Of a stretch of 56,457 bases of DNA, positions 28,578-38,211 are shown piece after piece. A program made the translations under genes and the position numbers. Source of the stretch: Holophagae bacterium (GTDB lineage: Bacteria; Acidobacteriota; Holophagae; Acanthopleuribacterales; Acanthopleuribacteraceae); NCBI GenBank assembly GCA_029263455.1, contig JAJCXM010000033.1, positions 1 through 56,457 of the forward strand. Direction: 5' to 3'. Under the pieces are notes generated by a model. That model worked only from the letters and a program-made list of their open reading frames with translations, was not told where the DNA came from and did no database searches. How positions within the stretch are numbered: position 1 is the first letter of the stretch; the number at the start of each line of letters is the position of its first letter.

Positions 28578-29932
28578 GGGTTTGGATCTTTGTCCGGACC
28601 TGATTTGGGTATGACGCCCCCAAAAAAGTCATCCAACTCAATCTCTAGCGAGTCGTCTGTAGGCTTTTTGGGGACGACATGACGCTTTTTTTCCTGTCGG
28701 GTTGGCAGGTCTACGGTCACTTTGGGCACTAACTTATTGCGCGCAGGTCTTGGCTCAGGTCTTGGTTCAGATCTCGGCTGACGTCTTGGCGCTTCATCTA
28801 AGATGACGACCTCGTCTGCTTTAGCAAATTCCACCGCTTCGGGTTCTTTATTCGGTTCCACATGTTGGCCGAAGAAAGCATCCAAATCTTTGTCAATTTT
28901 GTCTTTAGGCTTATCTACTGTCGTTGGTGACGGAGTCGATAGGTTGCGAATAGGTGGCTGGGCTCTAGTGCCTTGTTTTAAAAGCTTTAGTGCCTGTTCC
29001 ATTTCGCGGTCTTGGGCTGCCGGTGGCATTATTTCAATGGGTGCTCCCGCTTTAGCGGTTGAAAGGGAATGGCGAATCCAGTTGATTAACCAGGCAAGGA
29101 GGGCCAGCGCGATCAGCGTCATCAATGATTGAAAAGAAAATAAGAGTCGGGTCATGCCGTAATTTGAGCGGTTCTGGTCGTCGAACTCGTCTAGGAGCTC
29201 GTTGAATGTTGGGAATCCCGCCATGTAAAGGGCATCTGATGAGTCGGAACCCTTAAGTGTTTCATGGATAAATACCTGTGATTTTTGTGGCCAGTTCTCC
29301 CACATCCAATTGGCTAACACAAAAGATAGAACCTGAAAATTATGGTCAGCGGTCGGTCCCAAGTCGCCAGTCAAAGATGGGTTATTAGCAATGTCTCGGT
29401 ACTCTCGAAACGCGAAAATAGCCAGATAACGATCCCTGGACGTAAAGGTGCGACTGAAGTTTAGGGCAAAGCCCGTGTCCATCATGGCAGGTAGGGTTTG
29501 CCCTTTAGAACGCAGTAGATAACGCACGGTCTCCATTTTCAAGCTACTCGCTACTGCTTGCGGTTCGAATTTGAATTGGTCTTTGACCTGGATGACTATT
29601 TTGTTTAACTGAGGCGAATATCCAGAGGCGAGCCAGTCGGGATTGTCATAGCTGTGGGGGAAACTATGCTTGGAAATGCGAACACTTATGGCGACCGGGA
29701 TTAGATCATCGGCAACTCGAATATTCCATAAACTTTCTAGATTAGTAACGAATTTGTCGGCATCAGCCGTAATACTACGGATAGTTGAAACGGGAATACC
29801 TGAAGCATGGAAAACATAGCGTTCACTTGTTACAACCTTGACGGTAGGCAGCGTTTGAACACGTGTTGGACCTTGTGCGGAAGCAAAAGTGACCCAACAC
29901 GTCACAAAAAATGGAATCATGGATAGCTTCAT
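28574..29932 (-). CDS. Membrane protein with degenerate peptidase-MA-like ectodomain and disordered tail
   Basis: 452 residues. A signal peptide (ends ASAQG) leads into a ~230-residue ectodomain. Its centre, METVRYLLRSKGQTLPAMMDTGFALNF, has the layout of gluzincin MA peptidases (HELTHYLL ... LPxWxxEGLA) but both His and the second Glu are replaced. It is therefore probably non-catalytic. One transmembrane helix (SLMTLIALALLAWLINWI, ~265-285) follows. A ~165-residue charged, Pro-rich tail carries two copies of a short acidic-aromatic motif, DLDAFFG and ELDDFFG, likely a peptide docking motif. The function is unknown. Confidence 0.65.
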   Translation of the reverse strand: MKLSMIPFFVTCWVTFASAQGPTRVQTLPTVKVVTSERYVFHASGIPVSTIRSITADADKFVTNLESLWNIRVADDLIPVAISVRISKHSFPHSYDNPDWLASGYSPQLNKIVIQVKDQFKFEPQAVASSLKMETVRYLLRSKGQTLPAMMDTGFALNFSRTFTSRDRYLAIFAFREYRDIANNPSLTGDLGPTADHNFQVLSFVLANWMWENWPQKSQVFIHETLKGSDSSDALYMAGFPTFNELLDEFDDQNRSNYGMTRLLFSFQSLMTLIALALLAWLINWIRHSLSTAKAGAPIEIMPPAAQDREMEQALKLLKQGTRAQPPIRNLSTPSPTTVDKPKDKIDKDLDAFFGQHVEPNKEPEAVEFAKADEVVILDEAPRRQPRSEPRPEPRPARNKLVPKVTVDLPTRQEKKRHVVPKKPTDDSLEIELDDFFGGVIPKSGPDKDPNP

Positions 29933-30024
29933 AACCTGATAGTTTACTCAAGTTGGATGAAACAGAACAGGTTTCAGCGTTATCGTTTTACAATGGCTAT
30001 ACTTTTATGAACAGTGGGGGCGAT

Positions 30025-30672
30025 GTGATCCACATATTGCTAACGGTACTTTCGATGCAAGTCCAATTTGACGTGAACAAAGACGCGACGATTCTGGCGG
30101 TGGTCACGCACAAGGCGGGCCTCGCTTCGGGGCTGGCTCATAACCACCTTATTGTGGCTAGTGATTTTGAACCTGAAATCTCGGTTGAGGAAGATGATCT
30201 CAGCCAATTGAGTTTTCGGGTGCGATTTGACGTCGCTGATCTCGTGGTCGACAGACCGGACCTTCAGCAACGCTGGCAAGCGAGGCTTCATGAGCTGGGC
30301 GCTTTAGCGGCGGACGAGACCTTTTCTGAAGTCAGTGAATCTGATCGGAATAAGATTACAGAATCGATGCTGGGCAAGAAACAGCTAGAAAAAGACAAGT
30401 TTCCGACCATTGAAGCATCTGTTTCTGGGCTTAAGAAGCACACAAACGACGAGTCATGGACGGCAAGTTTGGAGATAACCATTCATGGTGTCAAAAAAGT
30501 TCGCCAAATTTCCGCTAGCATAAACATCGTGGATGGGATTCTGCACATAGAATCACTCACCCCGTTCAAGTTTACGGATTTTGGGATCAAACCCTATTCG
30601 GCTGCATTTGGCGCCGTTAAGAACCAGGATAAATTTCATCTCTATGTGTCGATCTCGGCCAGCAAGCCGTGA
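30025..30672 (+). CDS. YceI-like domain protein
   Basis: About 215 residues. A GTG at 30025 preceded by GGGGG gives a short hydrophobic leader (IHILLTVLSM); an ATG at 30007 and a TTG at 29953 are alternatives. The body resembles the YceI lipid-binding beta-barrel: FDVNKDATILAVVTHKAGLASGLAHNHLIVAS at the start, KFPTIEASVSG in the middle and a final GIKPYSAAFGAVKNQDKFHLYVSI. YceI proteins bind isoprenoid lipids in the periplasm. The ligand here is unknown. It is divergent from the degenerate peptidase gene. Confidence 0.75.
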   Translation: MIHILLTVLSMQVQFDVNKDATILAVVTHKAGLASGLAHNHLIVASDFEPEISVEEDDLSQLSFRVRFDVADLVVDRPDLQQRWQARLHELGALAADETFSEVSESDRNKITESMLGKKQLEKDKFPTIEASVSGLKKHTNDESWTASLEITIHGVKKVRQISASINIVDGILHIESLTPFKFTDFGIKPYSAAFGAVKNQDKFHLYVSISASKP

Positions 30673-30795
30673 CGGCTTTTGTTGCTAGCGGATTGGCAAA
30701 ATCAACCCTCAAGGGTTACGTGAAAACTGTTATGGTATGAGGCGTTGATAGGCGTCGTGGTCTAATTTTTCTGTCTTGATGAGTGGGAGGATAAA

Positions 30796-33648
30796 GTGAA
30801 CGTGCGGGTGCTATTGGGATTGTTGGTTGCACTGATAGCCTTTGCGGCTGAAGACGAAAGTCGGTTTTTGGGCCAAGTCCGACAATTGACGTTTGAGGGA
30901 AAACGTTCCGGTGAAGGATATTTTGGGCCTCGCGCTCAATTCTTTGTCTTTCAGAGCGAACGCGAAGCGGGCAACCCTTTTTACCAAATCTACTTAACGG
31001 ATCTGGATACGGGTGATGTGACGCGTATCTCTCCCGGGTTTGGCAAGACCACGTGTGCCTGGATTCATCCCAAACGGTCGCGCGTCATGTTTGCTTCCAC
31101 CCATGCCGACCCACTCGCGCAACAGAAAATGACAGATGAACTTGCACTTAGGGCATCGGGCAAAGAGAGACGATATGCCTGGGACTACGACGAAACCTTC
31201 GACCTGTGGTCGGCAGATTTTGAAGGCACAGACCTGAAGCAGTTGACCCACGAGAAGGGCTACGATGCCGAGGGTTCCTGGTCACCAGATGGAACTCAAA
31301 TTGTCTTTGCATCCAATCGCGAGGCCTATCAAAGAGCGCTTAGCAATGACGAAGCCACCATTTTTGAACATGACAAATCTTTCATGATCGATCTCTACAT
31401 GATGGACGCCTCAAATAGCGCCACCAGAAAATTGACTGACATGCCCGGTTACGATGGCGGGCCCTTTTTTAATGCGGACGGTTCCCAGATCTGTTGGCGC
31501 CATTTCAGCGAAGATGGGGCGACGGCAGAAATATGGGTCATGAACAGCGACGGTTCGAAGCAAAGGGCTTTGACCAAACTGGGTGCCATGTCGTGGGCGC
31601 CTTATTTTCACCCCAGCAATCAATACCTTATCTTCACCACCAACGTGCATGGTTTCGCCAATTTTGAGCTTTACTTAGTTTCAAGCAAAGGCGGAAACCC
31701 GGTGCGTATCACGACGACCGATGGCTTTGATGGATTGCCTGTTTTTTCTCCTGATGGCAAAGAACTCGCCTGGACATCAAATCGCACGGCAAGTGGCGCA
31801 TCACAGATATTCATGGGTGCCTGGGACCACGAACAAGCTATTAATGCCTTAGCGCGCGCCAATTCCCAACTACCCGCATCCCAGGATGCTATTGACGGTA
31901 GCGACTTAATCAATCACATTCGTGTGCTGGCCTCGGAAGATATGGGCGGTCGACCCACAGGCGATGAGGGCGAGCGACTTGCTGCTGAATATATTGCCGG
32001 TGAATATCAAAAGATTGGGCTTAAACCGATGGGCGATGCGGGGGGCTATTTTCAACCCTTCGACTTTAAGGCTGGTGTCTCTTTAGGTGCCGAAAATCGC
32101 CTGACAGTTTCCGGCTTGGAAAGACAATGGATCGTTGACGAAGATTGGCGCCCGCTAACCTTCTCAAATACGGGGTCTTTTGATCAGTCGCCGATTATTT
32201 TCGCTGGCTATGGCATTGTGGCTCCGGCCCATGATGAATTGCCGGAATACGACTCTTATGTTCATCTTGATGTCAAGGACGCCTGGGTCATGGTGCTGAG
32301 GTTTGCGCCAAGTGACGTAGACGACGTGCAGCGACGCCAACTTAACCGCTATTCGAGCCTTCGTTTCAAGGCCATGTTGGCCCGCGAGCGCGGCGCGCGC
32401 GGCTTAATCGTGGTCAGCGGGTCTCGATCAAAAGTTGAATCACAATTGGTGCCATTGCGATTTGATGCAGCGGTGGCCGGCAGCGGGGTCGCGGCCGTGT
32501 CCGTCAGCGATGAGCTTGCTGAACAGTTATTATCAAATTCAGCCAAATCGTTAACGCAACTTCATGAGCAACTAGATGCGGGAGAGCCTGTAATGGGTTT
32601 CGCCTTGCAAGACATGACTGTGTCAATTGACATCGATTTGGTGCATGAAGAAAAACAAGGATTAAATGTGCTGGGTTTGATTCCTGCCAATCTGCAGCCG
32701 AAACTTCCTGCCGTAGCTGTTGGCGCCCACTTTGATCATTTGGGAGCCGGCTTGAGCGGAAGTTCTCTAGCCCGAAAAGACGAACAAGGTCAGACACATT
32801 ACGGCGCCGACGATAACGCTTCCGGCGTGGCCGGCATGTTAGAAATTGCCCAGTATGTGGCTGCACAACGAGCGGCAGGCAAGATGGATTCGGCCCGTGA
32901 TTTGTATATCATGGCGTGGTCTGGCGAAGAACTTGGCTTGCTGGGTTCCAGCCATTTCGTGAATCGCTATGAATTGAATGATCTTTCTGAAGTGTTTGCC
33001 GCCTACCTGAACCTGGATATGATTGGTCGCCTCAAAGATTCGTTAGTCCTTCAAGGCGTGGGCTCCAGTACCTCCTGGCCGGGCCTGATTGAACGCGCCA
33101 ATGTGCCCATTGGACTGTCGATAAAAACATCCCGTGACAGTTATTTACCCACCGATGCAACCTCTTTCTATTTGAAGAAGATACCTATTCTCAGCGCCTT
33201 TACGGGTGCGCACGAGGACTACCACACGCCCCGCGATGTGCCAGACAAAATCCAAATTGAAGGGGCTACGTCGATCACTAAATTCATGGCTTTGCTGACG
33301 CGATCGTTGTTAAAAAGCTTGGAATCGCCACTCTACGTGGAAACCGAGAAGCCTAGCTCAGGCGGGGAACGACGAGGTATTCGCGTCTATTTGGGCACGA
33401 TCCCCGATTACGCGACCGGAGACATTAAAGGCGTCAAAATATCGGGCGTCTCCAAAGAAGGACCGGCAGACGTTGCAGGCTTACAGGGCGGTGATGTGAT
33501 CGTGGCTCTGTCTGGTAGATCCATCGAGAATATTTATGATTACACCTATGCAATGGACGATCTGAAAGTGGGTGAAGTCGTCGAAATCGTCATTGAACGC
33601 GCAGGTGAACGAATTGTCTTGAACATCACGCCAACTTCACGGGACTAG
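30796..33648 (+). CDS. TolB-like propeller / M28 aminopeptidase / PDZ fusion, exported
   Basis: 950 residues. A signal peptide (LLGLLVALIAFAAEDE) precedes a WD40-like TolB propeller (~25-350) with repeats such as WSPDGTQIVFASNR and FSPDGKELAWTSNR. A PA-like insert lies at ~480-600. The M28 zinc peptidase at ~600-840 keeps all five ligands: His in AHFDH (~643), Asp in ADDNAS (~673), Glu pair in SGEELG (~710), Asp in LDMIG (~740) and His in HEDYHTP (~808). A C-terminal PDZ (862-948) probably binds peptide ends. Likely a periplasmic or secreted aminopeptidase. GGGAGG lies just upstream of the GTG start. Confidence 0.88.
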   Translation: MNVRVLLGLLVALIAFAAEDESRFLGQVRQLTFEGKRSGEGYFGPRAQFFVFQSEREAGNPFYQIYLTDLDTGDVTRISPGFGKTTCAWIHPKRSRVMFASTHADPLAQQKMTDELALRASGKERRYAWDYDETFDLWSADFEGTDLKQLTHEKGYDAEGSWSPDGTQIVFASNREAYQRALSNDEATIFEHDKSFMIDLYMMDASNSATRKLTDMPGYDGGPFFNADGSQICWRHFSEDGATAEIWVMNSDGSKQRALTKLGAMSWAPYFHPSNQYLIFTTNVHGFANFELYLVSSKGGNPVRITTTDGFDGLPVFSPDGKELAWTSNRTASGASQIFMGAWDHEQAINALARANSQLPASQDAIDGSDLINHIRVLASEDMGGRPTGDEGERLAAEYIAGEYQKIGLKPMGDAGGYFQPFDFKAGVSLGAENRLTVSGLERQWIVDEDWRPLTFSNTGSFDQSPIIFAGYGIVAPAHDELPEYDSYVHLDVKDAWVMVLRFAPSDVDDVQRRQLNRYSSLRFKAMLARERGARGLIVVSGSRSKVESQLVPLRFDAAVAGSGVAAVSVSDELAEQLLSNSAKSLTQLHEQLDAGEPVMGFALQDMTVSIDIDLVHEEKQGLNVLGLIPANLQPKLPAVAVGAHFDHLGAGLSGSSLARKDEQGQTHYGADDNASGVAGMLEIAQYVAAQRAAGKMDSARDLYIMAWSGEELGLLGSSHFVNRYELNDLSEVFAAYLNLDMIGRLKDSLVLQGVGSSTSWPGLIERANVPIGLSIKTSRDSYLPTDATSFYLKKIPILSAFTGAHEDYHTPRDVPDKIQIEGATSITKFMALLTRSLLKSLESPLYVETEKPSSGGERRGIRVYLGTIPDYATGDIKGVKISGVSKEGPADVAGLQGGDVIVALSGRSIENIYDYTYAMDDLKVGEVVEIVIERAGERIVLNITPTSRD

Positions 33649-33694
33649 TTCTTTTCTGAGTTAATGGAGACGGAATCTGTGTGAGGAGTTAAAC

Positions 33695-34048
33695 ATGAAG
33701 CGACCTCGTGAAGTGGTTTTGGATTGGGTAGCTGCGTTCAATAAAGCTGATGTTGAAGCCCTGTCCAACTTGTATGCCGAAGACTCGGTTAATCATCAGG
33801 TCATGTGGGAACCGCTTGCCGGACGTGCCGCCATTTCAGCTATGTTTCAGCGAGAATTTGCGCGTGCAAACATGACGTGCTTGGTCGAACAAATTCTTGA
33901 GGATGGGGATTGGGCGATCTTGGAGTGGCGTGACCCTTTGGGCCTGCGAGGTTGTGGCTTTTTTCAGATCGAGCATGGTCTTATTCGCTTTCAACGAGGG
34001 TATTGGGACCAGCTGTCGTTCCAAAAACAACAAGGCCTCGATTCTTAG
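33695..34048 (+). CDS. SnoaL/NTF2-like small protein
   Basis: 117 residues with the cone-shaped NTF2-like pattern: helix EVVLDWVAAFNKADVEALSNLYAEDSVNH, then GRAAISAMFQREF, then strands DWAILEWRDPLGLRGCGFFQIEHGLI. Such domains bind small hydrophobic molecules or act as isomerases/hydrolases or protein partners; no specific catalytic residue is decisive. It has GAGGAG upstream and lies 46 bases after the M28 peptidase gene, so may be co-transcribed. Confidence 0.8.
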   Translation: MKRPREVVLDWVAAFNKADVEALSNLYAEDSVNHQVMWEPLAGRAAISAMFQREFARANMTCLVEQILEDGDWAILEWRDPLGLRGCGFFQIEHGLIRFQRGYWDQLSFQKQQGLDS

Positions 34049-34166
34049 GCTTGGGGGAGGTTGCATATCGAGCGGCCTTCTTGAGTGTCACATTTAGTTT
34101 GAAGCGCCGGAATTGGCGTTGATTTGACAGCGTGAACACCGCTCGCAATGCAAGCTCAGTTAAGGT

Positions 34167-35039
34167 TCAGTTTTTCTTTTTAGTTTTAGACTTCTTTTTC
34201 GTTTTTTTGGTCGACTTCTTGGTTTTGGTGCTTGTCTTTGTGGTTTTCTTTACTTTGGTGCCTTTCTTGTCTTTACTGTGCTTGACAGTGGTTTTGCTTG
34301 TCTTGGTGGTTTTGACGTGTTTCACCTTGACCGTGGATTTGACTTGTCCTTTAGCAGGGTTTCGCACAGGTGCTTTGACCTTGACGGAAACATGGTGGGT
34401 ACGGTGAACGTGGTGTGCTCGTACCACACGCGTTTCGTGTGAACGATGCCATGTTGAGTGTTTATGCAATTTGACGCGCGGTCCATAAACTGAGACATGC
34501 ACGTGCGAATATGGGCGGTACCAACTTGGATAGACGCCAAACACAACGTTTGAGCGCCAAGGACGGTAATGGGGCCCGTATATCCAGGAAACAAAGCCAA
34601 CCGTTGCCCAATTCACGCCAGTTGGATACAGATAATAATTCACGCCGTAGATGTGTTCGTTGCCATGAACCTGGACGATCACGTCGTCATCTTCTCTGTC
34701 AATGTCAATCGTGGCGATGTCTTGATACTCGTCCTTTGCCATCGGTACCTGCAGCACGAGAACGCGTGTATCATTTTCGTCATGGGTGACGACGCGAATA
34801 TAGTCAACCTGACCGTCGAGATCTAAGTCTAAGTTGTTGATGCCACGGTCTGAATCATTCAATGCCCGTTCAAATGTTTCGATGTCTTCGATTTCTTGGA
34901 TAAGTTGTCCAACCGCTTCTAGGTCTAAACCAGCAGCAGCATCTTGATCTGCCTGGATGGTTACGTCATCAGCCAGAACCATGGGAAATAGGCATGTCAG
35001 CAATACCTGACAAAATAGTTTGGTTGCGCGATTAATCAT
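34167..35039 (-). CDS. Exported protein with His-rich middle and Lys/Thr-rich tail
   Basis: 290 residues with a signal peptide (LLTCLFPMVLADD). Residues ~30-150 include NNLDLDLDGQVDYIRVV, a calcium-loop-like D-x-D-x-D-G pattern known from a family of envelope proteins of unknown function. Next is a Trp/Tyr/His-rich segment (YGPHYRPWRSNVVFGVYPSWYRP and HHVHRTHHV) that could bind metal. The last ~70 residues are almost only Lys, Thr, Ser and Val, resembling histone-H1-like or polyanion-binding tails. A strong SD (GGAGG) precedes the ATG. It may bind DNA, LPS or extracellular polymer. Confidence 0.65.
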   Translation of the reverse strand: MINRATKLFCQVLLTCLFPMVLADDVTIQADQDAAAGLDLEAVGQLIQEIEDIETFERALNDSDRGINNLDLDLDGQVDYIRVVTHDENDTRVLVLQVPMAKDEYQDIATIDIDREDDDVIVQVHGNEHIYGVNYYLYPTGVNWATVGFVSWIYGPHYRPWRSNVVFGVYPSWYRPYSHVHVSVYGPRVKLHKHSTWHRSHETRVVRAHHVHRTHHVSVKVKAPVRNPAKGQVKSTVKVKHVKTTKTSKTTVKHSKDKKGTKVKKTTKTSTKTKKSTKKTKKKSKTKKKN

Positions 35040-35353
35040 AATTAGCCTCCGTTAGTTAGAATCTTGTCTCAATGGTGTCGACATGCAACTCTTCGCCTTT
35101 GTTTAATGGATTCGCGCAAAGTGTGATCAAGCCCACATGGGTTGATCTATTCGTTCCGAATGAAAGAGCGGCCCAATATCATTGCCAGATTCGTGTGACT
35201 ATTCTCTATCCTAGCAAAAGCAACTTTATCGATCTCTCAACGCATTCGTCAGGACGTAAGCGATTACTTTCGTCGTCGCTATTGAGCAGCCTCTCGCGAT
35301 TCGCCTCATTCGCGCGCCTTTAAAGAAAGCTGACGAAGATATGGATATCGGTT
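35040..35353. other. Intergenic region, no gene seen
   Basis: These 314 bases lie between the 5' end of the Lys-rich exported gene and the 3' end of the TPR-kinase gene. The region holds the GGAGG ribosome site of the former (about 35044-35048). No clear -35/-10 pair, terminator or small gene was recognised. Confidence 0.4.
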
Positions 35354-38128
35354 CTATCGAGTTTCTAGCTTAGCTTGCTCAAGCAGTTGACTAGCTTTTT
35401 GGGCGTTTGGGTGGGTGTGCCCCAATTGTTCTTGGATGGTTATTAGTTTGTCTGAAAGTAGGTCGCGAACGTCCTGCCACGAACCCTGAATCGCGAAATA
35501 CTCTGCCTGCAAGCGCCATTGATTGGCTTGTTCCCACGGCATATTGCTGAATTGATTAAGTAGGGCGTCTGACTTCTCGATATAAAGACCCGCTTCCTGG
35601 TACTGCTTTGAAAGCAATAAAGCCTGCCCGAAGGACTGATAGGCATAGACCAATTTCGGGTTAGATTCAGATATTTGTTCGAGCAATTGAACGGCTTCTC
35701 GCGCGCTGATAACGGCTTCGTCGAATTTGCCAGAGCGACCGTAAAAATTGGCAAGTTCAATGAGCGAATTACTTAATCTGGGATGAGGTGTCTCCTGTGA
35801 CACGCGGCGTAAGTGTGCCGTACAGGCTTTATAATAGTGAGCGGCAAGCTCGCGGTTACCTAGTCGCTCATGGGTGATAGCCAAATTTCCGCGCACTTCG
35901 GCGTGAAATTGATGATCCTCAGGTAGAGCAAGGTCTGCTTGTTCTCGTGCCCACTCAAGGTGGCTCGCCGCGGTCTCGTAGTCCTGAGTCACAAAGGCTA
36001 AAAAGACGCCGTAGTTAGCTCGCGACATAAACGTATGCGGATGCTGCTCACCATAAAGAGCTAAAAGCATGGCCAAAGACTCTTGATAGTGTGTTTTAGC
36101 TTCGTCAATCTTCCCTATTGTGCGCAACAATCCGGCAAAATCATTGTGACTGGTTGCCAAATGACTGTGACCATCTGGATAGGTCTTCTCGAGGATTTCT
36201 AATCCCAAGATGAAGTGTTGCTCCGCTTGCTCGTATTGCAGGTTCCAGCGCAGAGCATTAGCAATCTGTACGTGGGCCACGCCAATATCGGGATGGCCAG
36301 GGGCGTATAGTTGCAGTTTGAGAGCCAATAATTCCTGGAAACTTGAAAGCGCCTTTTCGTATGCAAGCGTTTCCGAAAAGTGGTTTGCACGGCTAGCTAA
36401 TAAACTAATGCGTACTTCGGGAGCCAAGTCGGTTTTGGTCTTGATGGCCCATGCTCGGTCATAGAACGTGGCTGCTTTTTCCGGCAAACCCTGTTTGGAC
36501 TGATTGTCGCCTAAAGCATTAAGGCACAAGGCTAGGCCGTCCTGATCTCCTTCATCCTCAAAGAGAATGGCGGCATTTTCAATGAGCGGATCGGCAAGTT
36601 CGTATTGACCAAGTTCCAAATGGATTTGGCCCAGCAGCAATTGATGCTGAGCCATAGCGTGGTTGTCCGTGATCAGTGGCAATGCCATGGAGCCAACGTC
36701 TAGTGCGTCTTCGGCTAATCCCAACTTGAAATAGACCTTGCAAAGTGAATGGGCCAGGATCGCTTTTTGTTGAGGGTGCTCGTCAAATGATTGCGCCAGA
36801 CGATCTTTGCCGCGGTCGAGCAGTTCTTTGGCGTCGGGCATGTTGCCCAAGCTGATTTCCGGGTTGGCCTGTTCAAAGAGTTGCTCGAGAAACTGGGAAA
36901 CTTCTAGTGCGCGGTCCCGTTGCACCAAAACCTGGGCACTCTCTTGGCGTACACGCTGGTTTTGCCGCCAAATTTGAATCGAACCAGCCATCCAGGAGAC
37001 AAACAACAACGCGAGCAGTGCACTAGCCGTCTGATTACGTTTTACCCATTTGGCCAACAATCCCAAGGCATTAATGTGGCGAGCTGAAACTGGTTTGTTT
37101 TGTATCCAACAAGTTAGGTCATTGGCCAATTGGGAGGCGCTTTGATAGCGCTCATGGGTTTCAATGCGCAACGCCTTCGCACAAATGGCATCTAGATCGC
37201 CGCGAACTTGCTTATAGCTGATTTTGTCTAGTGGACTCATCTGCAAACGTTTGCTCGGCAGCATCGCTTCTTTGGATACGATGGCATTTTGCAATTCAAA
37301 CGGCGAGGTCAATTCCGTAAACGCATGTGTCTTCGTAATAAGTTCGACGAGTATCAACCCAATCGCGAAGATATCGGAAGCTGTAGTGATCGGTTTGCCG
37401 AGTATCTGTTCTGGGGAACAATAACGTGGTGTCATGGCATAGGTGCCGGTCTCGTCACCATCGGGGTCTAGCCATTTGGCGATACCAAAGTCTAGTAGTT
37501 TCACTTGTCTGTCGTCTGTGACCATGATGTTGCTAGGCTTCAGGTCGCGATGAACGAACAAATTCTGATGAGCGGCTTGAACGGCATCACACACGTCAAT
37601 TACCAAAGCCACTCGCTCTTGTAGGGATAGTTGTTCTTCCTTCGCGTAGTCGATTAAATGGCGTCCCTGCACGTACTCCATGGTGAAATAGATGACGCCA
37701 TCATCGGTGGTGCCGCCATCCAACAACCTCACGATGCAGGGGTGGTTCATCATGGCTAACACGCGGCGTTCCTGTAGAAATTTCTCGGATAGGCTAGGTA
37801 ACGCGGTGGTAGCACGCATCAACTTGAGGGCGACCTGTTGATCAAAAGAACCGTCGGCACGCTCGGCTAAATAGACCACGCCCATGCCACCCGACCCTAG
37901 TTTGTGAATAACACGATAGGGACCGATGATCATTGGAGCCGTTTCTTCTTGCTCCATAAAACCTTGAGCTTCTGAATAGTGGCGGACCATATTGCCCAAT
38001 TCCTGTTCAAGATTTGGGTATTCATCCACTAATCGCTGATAGACGTCGTCCCTTTTATCTAAGGGACTGGCTTCCCACATTTCGAAACAGCGATTGAGTT
38101 GAGACCAGAAGTCAGATGCTTTGTTCAT
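35354..38128 (-). CDS. Transmembrane Ser/Thr kinase with TPR repeats
   Basis: About 924 residues from the ATG at 38128 (an upstream ATG at 38167 is also possible; neither has a strong SD). A ~60-residue helical N-terminal module precedes the kinase: glycine loop GSGGMGVVY, Lys in VALKLM, HRDLKPSN near 194, LLDFGIAKW, SPEQILGKP. One membrane helix (ASALLALLFVSWMAGSIQI, ~365-385) follows. The remaining ~540 residues are tetratricopeptide repeats (for example ALCLNALGDNQSKQGLPEKA) predicted outside the membrane or as a docking surface. Such kinases are usually encoded near PF07638-type ECF sigma factors; one lies 4.3 kb away, beyond the divergent exoprotein gene. Confidence 0.87.
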   Translation of the reverse strand: MNKASDFWSQLNRCFEMWEASPLDKRDDVYQRLVDEYPNLEQELGNMVRHYSEAQGFMEQEETAPMIIGPYRVIHKLGSGGMGVVYLAERADGSFDQQVALKLMRATTALPSLSEKFLQERRVLAMMNHPCIVRLLDGGTTDDGVIYFTMEYVQGRHLIDYAKEEQLSLQERVALVIDVCDAVQAAHQNLFVHRDLKPSNIMVTDDRQVKLLDFGIAKWLDPDGDETGTYAMTPRYCSPEQILGKPITTASDIFAIGLILVELITKTHAFTELTSPFELQNAIVSKEAMLPSKRLQMSPLDKISYKQVRGDLDAICAKALRIETHERYQSASQLANDLTCWIQNKPVSARHINALGLLAKWVKRNQTASALLALLFVSWMAGSIQIWRQNQRVRQESAQVLVQRDRALEVSQFLEQLFEQANPEISLGNMPDAKELLDRGKDRLAQSFDEHPQQKAILAHSLCKVYFKLGLAEDALDVGSMALPLITDNHAMAQHQLLLGQIHLELGQYELADPLIENAAILFEDEGDQDGLALCLNALGDNQSKQGLPEKAATFYDRAWAIKTKTDLAPEVRISLLASRANHFSETLAYEKALSSFQELLALKLQLYAPGHPDIGVAHVQIANALRWNLQYEQAEQHFILGLEILEKTYPDGHSHLATSHNDFAGLLRTIGKIDEAKTHYQESLAMLLALYGEQHPHTFMSRANYGVFLAFVTQDYETAASHLEWAREQADLALPEDHQFHAEVRGNLAITHERLGNRELAAHYYKACTAHLRRVSQETPHPRLSNSLIELANFYGRSGKFDEAVISAREAVQLLEQISESNPKLVYAYQSFGQALLLSKQYQEAGLYIEKSDALLNQFSNMPWEQANQWRLQAEYFAIQGSWQDVRDLLSDKLITIQEQLGHTHPNAQKASQLLEQAKLETR

Positions 38129-38211
38129 TGCTTCTATTCTAATTCGAAATGATGAGCTTTTTTTCATCCGTTCTGCGCATCCCCTTATAGCAAGAGGAAT
38201 GGAGGAAGCTA

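Noticed and set aside
34167-34330. Short T/G-rich tandem DNA repeats resembling a CRISPR or VNTR
   Set aside because: They encode the Lys/Thr-rich tail of the exported protein on the minus strand; periodicity follows codons and there are no spacers.
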